Positions 25,992 through 32,774 of a stretch of DNA of 32,774 nucleotides are shown one piece after another (position 1 is the stretch's first letter; each line of letters opens with the position of its first letter). Below the pieces are notes generated by a model, which was not told where the DNA came from, did no database searches, and was given only the letters and a program-made list of their open reading frames with translations. The stretch lies in assembly GCF_000577815.1 (NCBI RefSeq), contig NZ_CBYM010000036.1:1-32774 (forward strand), read 5' to 3'. Source of the DNA: Clostridium saudiense (GTDB lineage Bacteria; Bacillota; Clostridia; Clostridiales; Clostridiaceae). A program made the translations under genes and the position numbers.

Positions 25992-27419
25992 ATGTATGAT
26001 GTTGCAATAATAGGTGCAGGAGTAATTGGTGCATCTATATTTAGAGAATTAACGAAATATAATTTGAATGTCATTGTAATTGAAAAAGAAAATGATGTTT
26101 CAATGGGGACATCAAAAGCAAATTCTGCAATTGTTCATGCTGGGTATGATCCCAAAGAAGGAACATTAATGGCTAAGTATAATGTAAAAGGAAATAAAAT
26201 GTTTGACAAAATTTGCAAAGAATTGCATGTGCCATTTAAGAGAAATGGTTCACTAGTATTAGCTTTTAATAATGATGATTTAATAACAATAAACACCCTC
26301 TTCAAAAATGGAGAAAAAAATGGAGTAAAGGGATTAAAAATATTAAATAAAGAAGAAACACTAAAAATGGAACCCAATATTAATAGTGAGGTTAAAGGTG
26401 CTTTGTTTGCACCAACTGGTGGAATAATAGGACCATTTGAATATACGATAGCATTAATGGAAAATGCTGTTCAAAATGGTGGTGAAGTTATCTTAAACAG
26501 TGAAGTTGTTTCAATAACTAAGAATGGAGTATTTATTATCAAAACTAAAGATAATAAGGAATATAAAAGTAAATATGTTATTAATGCTGCAGGAGTATAT
26601 GCTGATAAAATTCATAATATGATTTGTAAGGAAAAATTCAAAATTAAACCAAGGAAAGGTGAATATTATGTAATGGATAAGGACGTAGGTAATTTTGTAA
26701 ATCATACAGTATTTCCTTGTCCATCAAAGTTAGGAAAAGGTATTCTCATAACACCAACTGTTCATGGTAATTTGTTAATTGGACCTAATGCTAGTGATAT
26801 TAATGATAAGGAATCATTAAAAACTACAAATGAAGGATTAGAAAATATAAGGGAAAATGCAACACATACATGCTCGAAGTTAGACTTTAGAAAGTGTATA
26901 AGAACTTTTGCAGGACTTAGGGCAGTAAGTGATAAAGATGATTTCATTATAGGCGAAGATAAAGAGGTAAGAGGATTTATTGATGTTGCTGGTATAAAAT
27001 CACCGGGTTTAACTTCAGCACCAGCTATTGCAGAAGATATGATTAACATATTAGCAGATGCAGGATTGAAACTTAATAAAAAAGATAATTTTAATAGAAA
27101 TAGGGAAATAATAAATTTTATGGAATTATCAGTTGATAAAAAGAAAGAATTAATTCAAAAGGATAGTAGGTATGGAAGAATAATTTGTAGATGCGAAGGT
27201 ATTACAGAAGGTGAAATTGTAGATGCAATTAACAGATCATTTGGAAGTATTACTTTAGATGGGGTTAAAAGAAGATGTAGACCTGGAATGGGGAGATGTC
27301 AGGGTGGTTTTTGTGGACCAAGAGTTCAAGAAATTATAGCTAAAGAGCTAAAGTTAAAAATGGAAGATATATTACTAGAAAAAGATGGTTCAACTATATT
27401 ATTTGGTAGAACAAAGTAG
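25992..27419 (+). CDS. FAD-dependent glycerol-3-phosphate dehydrogenase, GlpA-like with [2Fe-2S] domain
   Basis: This 475-aa flavoprotein most likely oxidises glycerol-3-phosphate to dihydroxyacetone phosphate. The N-terminal FAD motif is IIGAGVIGASI (6-16). The DAO-type substrate domain has NSAIVHAGYDPKEG, VINAAGVYAD and a FAGLRAVSDKDDFIIGED block near 310-325. The C-terminal BFD-like Fe-S domain (about 395-450) carries the cysteines of ICRCEG and RRCRPGMGRCQGGFC. This layout is that of anaerobic GlpA and its clostridial relatives. The GTG at 25983 overlaps the ribosome site AGAGGTG, so the ATG at 25992 is chosen. It is first of a three-gene unit with the next two genes. Confidence 0.87.
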   Translation: MYDVAIIGAGVIGASIFRELTKYNLNVIVIEKENDVSMGTSKANSAIVHAGYDPKEGTLMAKYNVKGNKMFDKICKELHVPFKRNGSLVLAFNNDDLITINTLFKNGEKNGVKGLKILNKEETLKMEPNINSEVKGALFAPTGGIIGPFEYTIALMENAVQNGGEVILNSEVVSITKNGVFIIKTKDNKEYKSKYVINAAGVYADKIHNMICKEKFKIKPRKGEYYVMDKDVGNFVNHTVFPCPSKLGKGILITPTVHGNLLIGPNASDINDKESLKTTNEGLENIRENATHTCSKLDFRKCIRTFAGLRAVSDKDDFIIGEDKEVRGFIDVAGIKSPGLTSAPAIAEDMINILADAGLKLNKKDNFNRNREIINFMELSVDKKKELIQKDSRYGRIICRCEGITEGEIVDAINRSFGSITLDGVKRRCRPGMGRCQGGFCGPRVQEIIAKELKLKMEDILLEKDGSTILFGRTK

Positions 27420-27430
27420 GGGGATATATA

Positions 27431-28684
27431 ATGTGTTATGATTTGATTGTAATAGGTGGGGGACCTGCAGGATTAGCCTCAGCTTATGAAGCTAAAAAGC
27501 AAGGAGTAGAAAAAATATTAATAATAGAAAGAGATAAAGAATTAGGTGGAATTTTAAATCAATGTATTCACAATGGCTTTGGGCTACATACATTTAAAGA
27601 AGAATTAACAGGACCTGAATATGCTGAAAGATTTATTGATATGATTAATGCTACAGATATTGAAGTAAAATTAGATACTATGGTTTTAGAAATAGATAAT
27701 GAAAAAAATGTACATGTTGTAAATACTATTGATGGATATATGATACTTAAGGCTAAATCAATAATATTATCAATGGGATGTAGAGAAAGAACTAGAGGAG
27801 CAATTGCAATTCCAGGAGATAGACCATCAGGAGTACTAACAGCAGGGGCTGCTCAAAGGTATATAAACATGGAAGGATATATGCCGGGTAAAGAAGTTTT
27901 GATTTTAGGTTCAGGTGATATAGGACTTATAATGGCAAGGAGAATGACATTAGAAGGAGCAAAGGTAAAAGGGGTTATTGAATTAATGCCATATTCTAAT
28001 GGATTGAATAGAAATATAGTTCAATGTTTAAATGATTATAATATACCATTATATTTGTCACATACTGTAACAGATATCATAGGAAGAGATAGATTGGAAA
28101 AAGTTATAATAGCTAAAGTTGATAAAAAAGGAAAAATTATAAAAGGGACTGAAATTGAATTTGATGTAGATACTTTATTATTATCTGTTGGATTAATTCC
28201 AGAAAACGAACTTTCTACAAAAGCTGGCATAGATAAAGATATAAGAACAAATGGTTTAATTGTAAGCGAAAGTATGGAAACTTCAATAAGGGGTGTTTTT
28301 GCATGTGGTAATGTTCTTCATGTACATGATTTAGTTGATTTTGTTACAGAAGAAGCTAAGAGAGCTGGAAGAAGTGTTGCTAAATATTTAAGAAATGAAT
28401 TAGATTATTCTAATTATTTGCATGTTAAAAATGGAAAAAGTATAAAATATGTCATTCCTCAAAAGATAAATATTCAAGCAATAGAAGATAATCTTACAAT
28501 GTTAATGAGAGTAGATAATATTTATCATAATAAAAAGATAGTTGTAAAATGTGATAAAACTGCAATTGCACAATTTAATAGAAAACATTTAGCACCTTCA
28601 GAAATGGAAAAAGTAATTATAAGTAAATCAATTATAGAAAAAGTAAAAGGAGATTTAGTAGTTTCTTTAGAGGATGGTGAATAA
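27431..28684 (+). CDS. FAD/NAD(P)-binding oxidoreductase, partner of GlpA-like dehydrogenase
   Basis: A 417-aa pyridine-nucleotide-disulfide-type flavoprotein. The N-terminal FAD site is VIGGGPAGLASA (7-18). ELGGILNQCIHNGFGL and LSMGCRERTRGA follow, then a second dinucleotide site, VLILGSGDIGLIMARRM at about 155-172, and the FAD closing motif GVFACGNVLHVHDLVD near 292. The C-terminal 80 residues are a separate small domain. Proteins of this type (HcnB/sarcosine oxidase-alpha-like) commonly travel with GlpA-like and DUF1667 genes in clostridia, and are thought to pass electrons between the dehydrogenase and another carrier. The exact acceptor is not known. TAGGGGG precedes the ATG, 11 bases after the previous gene. 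Confidence 0.85.
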   Translation: MCYDLIVIGGGPAGLASAYEAKKQGVEKILIIERDKELGGILNQCIHNGFGLHTFKEELTGPEYAERFIDMINATDIEVKLDTMVLEIDNEKNVHVVNTIDGYMILKAKSIILSMGCRERTRGAIAIPGDRPSGVLTAGAAQRYINMEGYMPGKEVLILGSGDIGLIMARRMTLEGAKVKGVIELMPYSNGLNRNIVQCLNDYNIPLYLSHTVTDIIGRDRLEKVIIAKVDKKGKIIKGTEIEFDVDTLLLSVGLIPENELSTKAGIDKDIRTNGLIVSESMETSIRGVFACGNVLHVHDLVDFVTEEAKRAGRSVAKYLRNELDYSNYLHVKNGKSIKYVIPQKINIQAIEDNLTMLMRVDNIYHNKKIVVKCDKTAIAQFNRKHLAPSEMEKVIISKSIIEKVKGDLVVSLEDGE

Positions 28685-28685
28685 A

Positions 28686-29045
28686 ATGAATAAAGAATTA
28701 ATATGTATATGTTGTCCTATGGGATGTCATTTAAGTGTTGATATTGAAAATAAAAAAGTCAATGGAAATACTTGCAAAAGGGGAGAAGTATATGGATTAA
28801 ATGAGGTTATTAATCCAGTCAGAGTTATTACTTCTACAGTAAAAATTAAAGGAGCAGCTTTTACAGTATTACCAGTAAAAACTAAGAGTGGAATACCAAA
28901 GAAATTAAACTTTGAAGTTATGAAGGTAATTAATAGCATTACTGTTAAGGCTCCCATTAAGTGTGGAGATATTATTATAAAAAATATACTAAATACCGGA
29001 ATTGATTTAGTTGCAACAAGGAGTATGGAAAAAGTAAATAGTTAA
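28686..29045 (+). CDS. DUF1667 cysteine-motif protein
   Basis: A 119-aa protein with the DUF1667 hallmark: CICCPMGCHLSV near the N terminus and a fourth cysteine region in NTCKRGEVYG, together a likely Fe-S or metal site. PVRVITSTVKIKG and VPVKTKS-like LPVKTKSGIPK follow. The family is found next to GlpA-like and FAD/NAD oxidoreductase genes and probably serves as the electron-transfer subunit, in the place GlpC holds in E. coli. That role is inferred from context. The frame opens at 28674 inside the preceding gene, but the ATG at 28686, one base after that stop codon, is better placed behind GGTG. A terminator follows. Confidence 0.82.
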   Translation: MNKELICICCPMGCHLSVDIENKKVNGNTCKRGEVYGLNEVINPVRVITSTVKIKGAAFTVLPVKTKSGIPKKLNFEVMKVINSITVKAPIKCGDIIIKNILNTGIDLVATRSMEKVNS

Positions 29046-29051
29046 ATGTAG

Positions 29052-29094
29052 AATTCACAAATAGAAATAAGAGTTTTTATTTGTGAATTTTTAT
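29052..29094 (+). terminator. Rho-independent terminator of the glp unit
   Basis: AATTCACAAATA (29052-29063) pairs perfectly with TATTTGTGAATT (29078-29089), followed by a T-run. Confidence 0.85.
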
Positions 29095-29106
29095 TAAGTT
29101 AGTTAG

Positions 29107-29151
29107 TAATTATTATATGTTAAATATGTCTAATATAATATATAATAATTA
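29107..29151. repeat. 12-bp inverted repeat upstream of pentapeptide gene
   Basis: TAATTATTATAT (29107-29118) and ATATAATAATTA (29140-29151) are perfect inverted copies 21 bases apart, ending 30 bases before the pentapeptide-repeat gene. Position suits an operator or promoter element, but the sequence is pure A/T, so chance is a real alternative. Confidence 0.3.
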
Positions 29152-29180
29152 TTATGTTGGATAGATGAGGAGAGAATTTT

Positions 29181-29825
29181 ATGCCAAAGTTAATTAAGAT
29201 ACAAAATCCAAAGTTCATAGATGAAGTAGAGGAAATTATAGATTTAAGAGAAGAGTTTATTTATAATGAAAAAATTCAAAATAAGCTTATAGAAAATACT
29301 GATATTGAAAGTAAAAATGATGTAGGAATAACTGTAGATAGTTGTATTTTTAATAACATTACTTTTATAGATTGCAGTTTTGAAAGAGTTGATATAATAG
29401 ATACAGTATTTAAAAATTGTGACTTATCTAATGTTTCATTTGTTGGAGGAAGTATACATAGAACACAGTTCATAAATTGTAAGCTTGTTGGAGCTAGATT
29501 TGATGAATGTAATTTAAAAAATGTTTTATTTGAAAATATCTTAGGAAAATACTCTAACTTTTCGTTTAGTAAAATAAATAATGTCAACTTTATAGAAAGT
29601 AATATGACAGAAGCTGTATTACAAGATGTTAAATTTGATAAAACAGTATTTGAAAACTGTGATTTAACTAATGGATTTTTTAATAATACATTTTTAGGAA
29701 AAATGGACTTAACTACATGTGAGATTTCAGGAATTGATGTAAATATACCTAATGTATATGGAGCAACTGTTACAACAATGCAAGCTTTAGACTTAAGCAG
29801 ATTATTGGGATTAAATATAAAATAG
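29181..29825 (+). CDS. pentapeptide-repeat protein
   Basis: A 214-aa protein. From about residue 55 to 180 it follows the five-residue A(D/N)LXX pattern, for example CIFNN, CSFER, CDLSN, TQFIN, CKLVG, CNLKN, CDLTN, which makes a right-handed square beta-helix. The first 50 residues are charged and helical and are not repeats. The C terminus (GIDVNIPNVYGATVTTMQALDLSRLLGL) resembles the end of Qnr/MfpA-type proteins that mimic DNA and protect gyrase, but many pentapeptide proteins have other or unknown roles, and the 50-residue leader is not typical of Qnr. GAGGAGAG lies before the ATG. The gene is a single unit. Confidence 0.8.
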   Translation: MPKLIKIQNPKFIDEVEEIIDLREEFIYNEKIQNKLIENTDIESKNDVGITVDSCIFNNITFIDCSFERVDIIDTVFKNCDLSNVSFVGGSIHRTQFINCKLVGARFDECNLKNVLFENILGKYSNFSFSKINNVNFIESNMTEAVLQDVKFDKTVFENCDLTNGFFNNTFLGKMDLTTCEISGIDVNIPNVYGATVTTMQALDLSRLLGLNIK

Positions 29826-29849
29826 ATTTTAATGTGAATTATATTAAAA

Positions 29850-29936
29850 TACTTTAAAGTAGCTAGTTTAAATTTAAAGCTTTAATTTAATTAAGTTAAC
29901 TTAGGAAAATTCCTTTTATACGCACTAATTAAAGCT
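29850..29936 (+). other. palindrome-dense region upstream of cation exchanger gene
   Basis: Five perfect or near-perfect palindromes sit in 65 bases: TACTTTAAAGTA (29850-29861), TTTAAATTTAAA (29867-29878), TTAAAGCTTTAA (29874-29885), TAAGTTAACTTA (29892-29903) and AGGAAAATTCCT (29903-29914). In addition AGCTTTAATT (29878-29887) pairs perfectly with AATTAAAGCT (29927-29936), enclosing the last two. It lies 123-210 bases before the exchanger gene and could be a structured leader or operator cluster. It does not match the yybP-ykoY (Mn2+) riboswitch as I know it. Confidence 0.35.
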
Positions 29937-30059
29937 AAGTAAGATACTTCATTATTGAGTTTATGAGATTATTTTTTTATTATAGTTTATTTTTATAATA
30001 ATTATTGGAGTAAATGGAGAAAATACAACATATATAGATATGAAGTGGATGTGAAATAT

Positions 30060-31106
30060 ATGAAATTTTTAAAATTTATGCTGATATTTATTCCAATTAG
30101 CATTATAGGTAAGTTTATGCACTTTTCATCAGCAGTGATGTTTATCTTAGCAGCTCTTTCTATTATTCCTCTAGCTGGATTAATGGGAGAAGGAACAGAG
30201 GAAATTTCTTTTTACTCTGGCCCTAAAATAGGAGGATTTTTAAATGCTACCTTTGGTAATGCTACAGAATTAATAATTTCTTTTTTTGCTCTAAAGCAGG
30301 GATTATTTGAAGTCGTGAAGTCTTCAATATCTGGATCAATTATAGGAAATATCCTATTAGTATTAGGAGCAAGTATGTTATGTGGAGGAATAAAACATAA
30401 AACTCAAAAGTTTAATAAAAATGTAGTTGATGTTACTTCTAGCATGCTTTTGTTTGCAGTTATTGGACTATGTATACCTGCTGTATTTACACATACTTTT
30501 TCTAATGATTTATTAAATACAAAGTATGAAGGATTAAGTTTAGCAGTTTCTATTATAATGTTTATATTATATATTTTTAGCTTAATTTTTTCCTTTTTTA
30601 CTCATAAAGAACTTTATGCAGTTAAATACGAAAATGAAGATGAAAAGGCAAAATGGTCTTTAACAAAAGCAATTGTAATTTTAGTAGTATCAACTATATT
30701 TATTGCTATAGAAAGTGAATTTTTAGTAGATGGAGTAGAAGGAATCACAACAAAGCTTGGTTTAAGTGAAACTTTTGTTGGAATAATTTTAATACCAATT
30801 ATAGGTAATGCAGCTGAGCATACTACAGCAATTTCTATGGCACTAAAAAATAAAATGGATGTGGCAATAGAAATAGCAATAGGTTCAAGTTTGCAAATAA
30901 TATTATTTGTTGCTCCTATTCTTGTATTTTTAAGTTTATTATTTACACCTATGACTATAATATTTAATCAATTTGAATTAATAGCATTAATTGTAACGGT
31001 ATTAATAGCTAATAAAGTTGCTGGAGATGGAGAGTCAAATTGGCTAGAAGGAGCTCAATTAGTTGCAGTATACTTAATTATAGCAGCAGGGTTCTTTATA
31101 TTATAA
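30060..31106 (+). CDS. calcium/proton exchanger (CaCA family, Cax type)
   Basis: This 348-aa membrane antiporter probably exports Ca2+ in exchange for protons. It has about 11 hydrophobic segments in two halves. The ion-binding alpha-repeats are both present: GNATELIISFFALKQG (about 70-85) with SIIGNILLVLGAS, and GNAAEHTTAISMALKNKMDVA (about 250-270) with GSSLQIILFVAPI. The acidic residues in GNATE and GNAAEH are the expected ion ligands. The length of about 350 fits bacterial Cax/YfkE. The frame opens with GTG at 30045, but the ATG at 30060 begins the usual hydrophobic N terminus; the ribosome site GTGGATGTGA is weak, so the start is uncertain by five codons. Confidence 0.9.
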   Translation: MKFLKFMLIFIPISIIGKFMHFSSAVMFILAALSIIPLAGLMGEGTEEISFYSGPKIGGFLNATFGNATELIISFFALKQGLFEVVKSSISGSIIGNILLVLGASMLCGGIKHKTQKFNKNVVDVTSSMLLFAVIGLCIPAVFTHTFSNDLLNTKYEGLSLAVSIIMFILYIFSLIFSFFTHKELYAVKYENEDEKAKWSLTKAIVILVVSTIFIAIESEFLVDGVEGITTKLGLSETFVGIILIPIIGNAAEHTTAISMALKNKMDVAIEIAIGSSLQIILFVAPILVFLSLLFTPMTIIFNQFELIALIVTVLIANKVAGDGESNWLEGAQLVAVYLIIAAGFFIL

Positions 31107-31267
31107 TGTGTATACTGCAATTAAAAATGAAATTATAAAAAAATATTAAACTAAAAATGGAAATGAGCACTTAAATTTCATAGGATTATATATTTAAATG
31201 TGAAGAAAATAATATTGTAGTATTTATTAATATTACAAATCATATTTTTATATTGGAGGATAAAACT

Positions 31268-31387
31268 ATGAGTGAAAAGCATGATTGCTGTTGTAGTAGT
31301 CAACAAGAAAAAGAAAAAAAGGCAAATAACTGTGGATGTAAGCATAGAAAAAGTAATAAGGCTCAAAATATAAAAGAAAATTATTAA
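31268..31387 (+). CDS. unrecognised 39-aa cysteine-rich small protein
   Basis: A short open frame, below usual calling limits, with a perfect GGAGGA ribosome site (31255-31260) 7 bases before the ATG and its own terminator after the stop. It starts MSEKHDCCCSSQQEKEKK and then has NNCGCKHRK and a charged tail. Five cysteines and two histidines in 30 residues (CCC, CGC, H5, H26) suggest metal binding or redox buffering. There is no signal peptide. I know no family for it. It lies 161 bases after the cation exchanger gene and 131 before the methyltransferase. Good translation signals and a terminator make a real gene likelier than chance. Confidence 0.6.
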   Translation: MSEKHDCCCSSQQEKEKKANNCGCKHRKSNKAQNIKENY

Positions 31388-31391
31388 AATA

Positions 31392-31436
31392 AAAAATAGC
31401 TAGTATATTTAAAATATATACTGGCTATTTTTCTTT
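31392..31436 (+). terminator. Rho-independent terminator after the Cys-rich gene
   Basis: AAAAATAGC-T-AGTATAT (from 31392) pairs with ATATACT-G-GCTATTTTT (to 31432), with one T-G position, followed by CTTT. Confidence 0.85.
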
Positions 31437-31518
31437 ATATAAGTATAAATAGTACTGGTAAAATACTATTATATGAATTAAAATAACTATATATTATACA
31501 TAATAAGGTGAGATGTAA

Positions 31519-32682
31519 ATGGAAGAATTAAAGAAAACATTAGATGAAGTATTTGAAAAAGAAGTTATAAAAATAGTAATAAGTAATAAAGTGAAAAAGG
31601 ATGAAAAATATAACAAAGTTAATATAAGTTTAAAAGAGAATAATAAGAATAAATTTTATCAAATAGAGAAATTTACGGATAAACAAGTATTTCATGAAAA
31701 TATAAAAATTGATGAAATAAATGAAAAAGTATATGAAATAATAGACGGTAAATATAAACAAATGACAGCTTGGTCTAGCAGTGAAACTTTCGATTTAAAG
31801 ATATCTAAAAAGGGAAAGATATTTTTAGGTAAAAAGAAAAATGATAATTCTAAAATTATTACAAAAGGACATAACAAGGAAAAGAATTATATATTAAAAG
31901 AAGGTATGATTATTGAACCACTTATAGATTTAGGGGTATTTACTAAAGAAGGTAAAGTAGTTAATTCTAAGTATGATAAATATAAACAAATTAATAGATT
32001 TATTGAAATAATTGATGATGAAATTAAAAAAAATGATTATAAAGAATTAACAATTTTAGATTTTGGATGTGGTAAATCTTATTTAACTTTTGTATTGTAT
32101 TATTATTTTGTGAAAATTAAAAATATAAATGTTAATATGATTGGATTAGATTTAAAAGAAGATGTAATTAAAAAATGCAATGAAATAGCTAAGAGATATA
32201 ATTATGATAACTTACATTTTGAATTAGGAGATATTAACGGATTTAAATATAATAATAAGGTTGATATGGTTATTACTTTACATGCTTGTGATACTGCAAC
32301 TGATTATGCGTTGTATAATGCAATAAAATGGAATAGTAAAATGATATTTTCAGTTCCATGCTGTCAACATGAGTTTAATGCACAAATGAAAGCAGAGGAA
32401 CTTTCAATATTAACTAAATATGGAATAGTTCAAGAAAGAGTTGCCGCATTAATGACAGATAGCGTAAGAGCGAATTTATTAGAGTGCGCCGGGTATAAAA
32501 CACAGCTTTTAGAATTTATTGATATTGCACATTCTCCTAAAAATATATTAATAAGAGCATCTAAAGCTAATATATCTAAAGAGAAAAAAGAAAAATCATT
32601 AGTTGAAGTTCAAAACTTAATGAATACATTTAGTTTTGAACCAACATTATATAATTTATTAAGTAATGATAATTTAATTTAG
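31519..32682 (+). CDS. class I SAM methyltransferase, Methyltransf_32 / METTL25-like
   Basis: A 387-aa protein. The N-terminal 160 residues are a lysine-rich domain of unknown fold (KGKIFLGKKK, KGHNKEKNY) that could bind RNA. The methyltransferase domain starts ILDFGCGKSY (179-188), has IGLDLKEDVIKKC with the acidic ribose ligand, and carries the family signature TLHACDTATD (254-262) and SVPCCQHEF (279-286). These His/Cys blocks place it with METTL25/GSTCD-like putative RNA methyltransferases; the substrate is unknown. AAGGTGAG lies 8 bases before the ATG. It is monocistronic, ending at a strong terminator near the window edge. Confidence 0.82.
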   Translation: MEELKKTLDEVFEKEVIKIVISNKVKKDEKYNKVNISLKENNKNKFYQIEKFTDKQVFHENIKIDEINEKVYEIIDGKYKQMTAWSSSETFDLKISKKGKIFLGKKKNDNSKIITKGHNKEKNYILKEGMIIEPLIDLGVFTKEGKVVNSKYDKYKQINRFIEIIDDEIKKNDYKELTILDFGCGKSYLTFVLYYYFVKIKNINVNMIGLDLKEDVIKKCNEIAKRYNYDNLHFELGDINGFKYNNKVDMVITLHACDTATDYALYNAIKWNSKMIFSVPCCQHEFNAQMKAEELSILTKYGIVQERVAALMTDSVRANLLECAGYKTQLLEFIDIAHSPKNILIRASKANISKEKKEKSLVEVQNLMNTFSFEPTLYNLLSNDNLI

Positions 32683-32690
32683 TTTTTTAT

Positions 32691-32728
32691 GAAAGCAGTA
32701 AATGTAGTATAAATTTACTGCTTTTTTC
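32691..32728 (+). terminator. Rho-independent terminator after methyltransferase
   Basis: AAAGCAGTAAAT (32692-32703) pairs perfectly with ATTTACTGCTTT (32713-32724), and the T-run continues to 32727. Confidence 0.9.
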
Positions 32729-32761
32729 ATATTCAAATTACTAAGGTAAGATTGATAAATA

Positions 32762-32774
32762 GAATCTGTTAAGC
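32762..32774. repeat. right arm of 13-bp terminal inverted repeat
   Basis: GAATCTGTTAAGC, the last 13 bases, is the exact reverse complement of bases 1-13. No gene overlaps it. Confidence 0.6.

Noticed and set aside
31178..31366. Minus-strand 62-aa open frame
   Set aside because: It is antisense to the Cys-rich small gene, has no ribosome site and encodes a Phe/Leu/Thr-rich shadow.

Overview
The window looks like chromosomal DNA of a low-GC, spore-forming Firmicute, most likely a Clostridium sensu stricto species. The reasons are the very AT-rich sequence, strong GGAGG-type ribosome binding sites, short A/T-rich intergenic regions with classic hairpin-plus-T-tract terminators, a small acid-soluble spore protein gene, a YtxC-type sporulation gene, an L-box and a T-box. 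I see no phage, conjugative, transposase or CRISPR sequence. The first and last 13 bases are perfect inverted copies of each other, which may mean the piece was bounded by a repeat when it was assembled.

Layout. 1-1390: a PatA-type aminotransferase. 1391-7485: an oligopeptide ABC importer operon, oppBCDF followed by the lipoprotein gene oppA. It is preceded by two candidate promoters and a near-consensus CcpA cre box, and a perfect 28-bp palindrome separates oppF from oppA. 7484-7648: a 54-aa unknown protein on the minus strand. 7745-10802 (minus strand): the lysine/diaminopimelate operon asd-dapA-dapB, led by a sigma-A promoter, a lysine riboswitch and its terminator. 10940-13112: a spore SASP gene, a methyltransferase plus hslO (Hsp33) pair, and tRNA-Cys on the minus strand. 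13236-14971: divergent DUF6873-like and ytxC genes. 15316-18138: a Ktr potassium transporter (ktrB, ktrA) followed by a TrmH-type RNA methyltransferase. 18153-21961: pheS-pheT behind a T-box leader with a UUC specifier. 22002-23612: a DUF2156 protein (minus) and an unrecognised 161-aa protein (plus). 23707-29094: the glycerol/glycerol-3-phosphate region, with glpP (antiterminator), glpK, and then a leader with an intrinsic terminator that is a likely GlpP target, followed by a GlpA-like dehydrogenase, a second FAD/NAD oxidoreductase and a DUF1667 protein. 29181-32728: a pentapeptide-repeat protein, a Ca2+/H+ exchanger behind a palindrome-dense leader, a 39-aa cysteine-rich protein and a Methyltransf_32-like methyltransferase.

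How the genes fit together. PatA and Asd-DapA-DapB all act around lysine and cell-wall diaminopimelate synthesis. The glp block encodes glycerol phosphorylation, oxidation of the product and its own regulator. Control by premature termination recurs three times: L-box, T-box and the putative GlpP leader. Most of the window is ordinary core genome. The parts that deserve a second look are the small unknown proteins at 7484-7648 and 31268-31387, the structured leader before the cation exchanger, the opp intergenic palindrome, the GlpP leader, and a glycerol kinase whose known regulatory loop has unusual residues.
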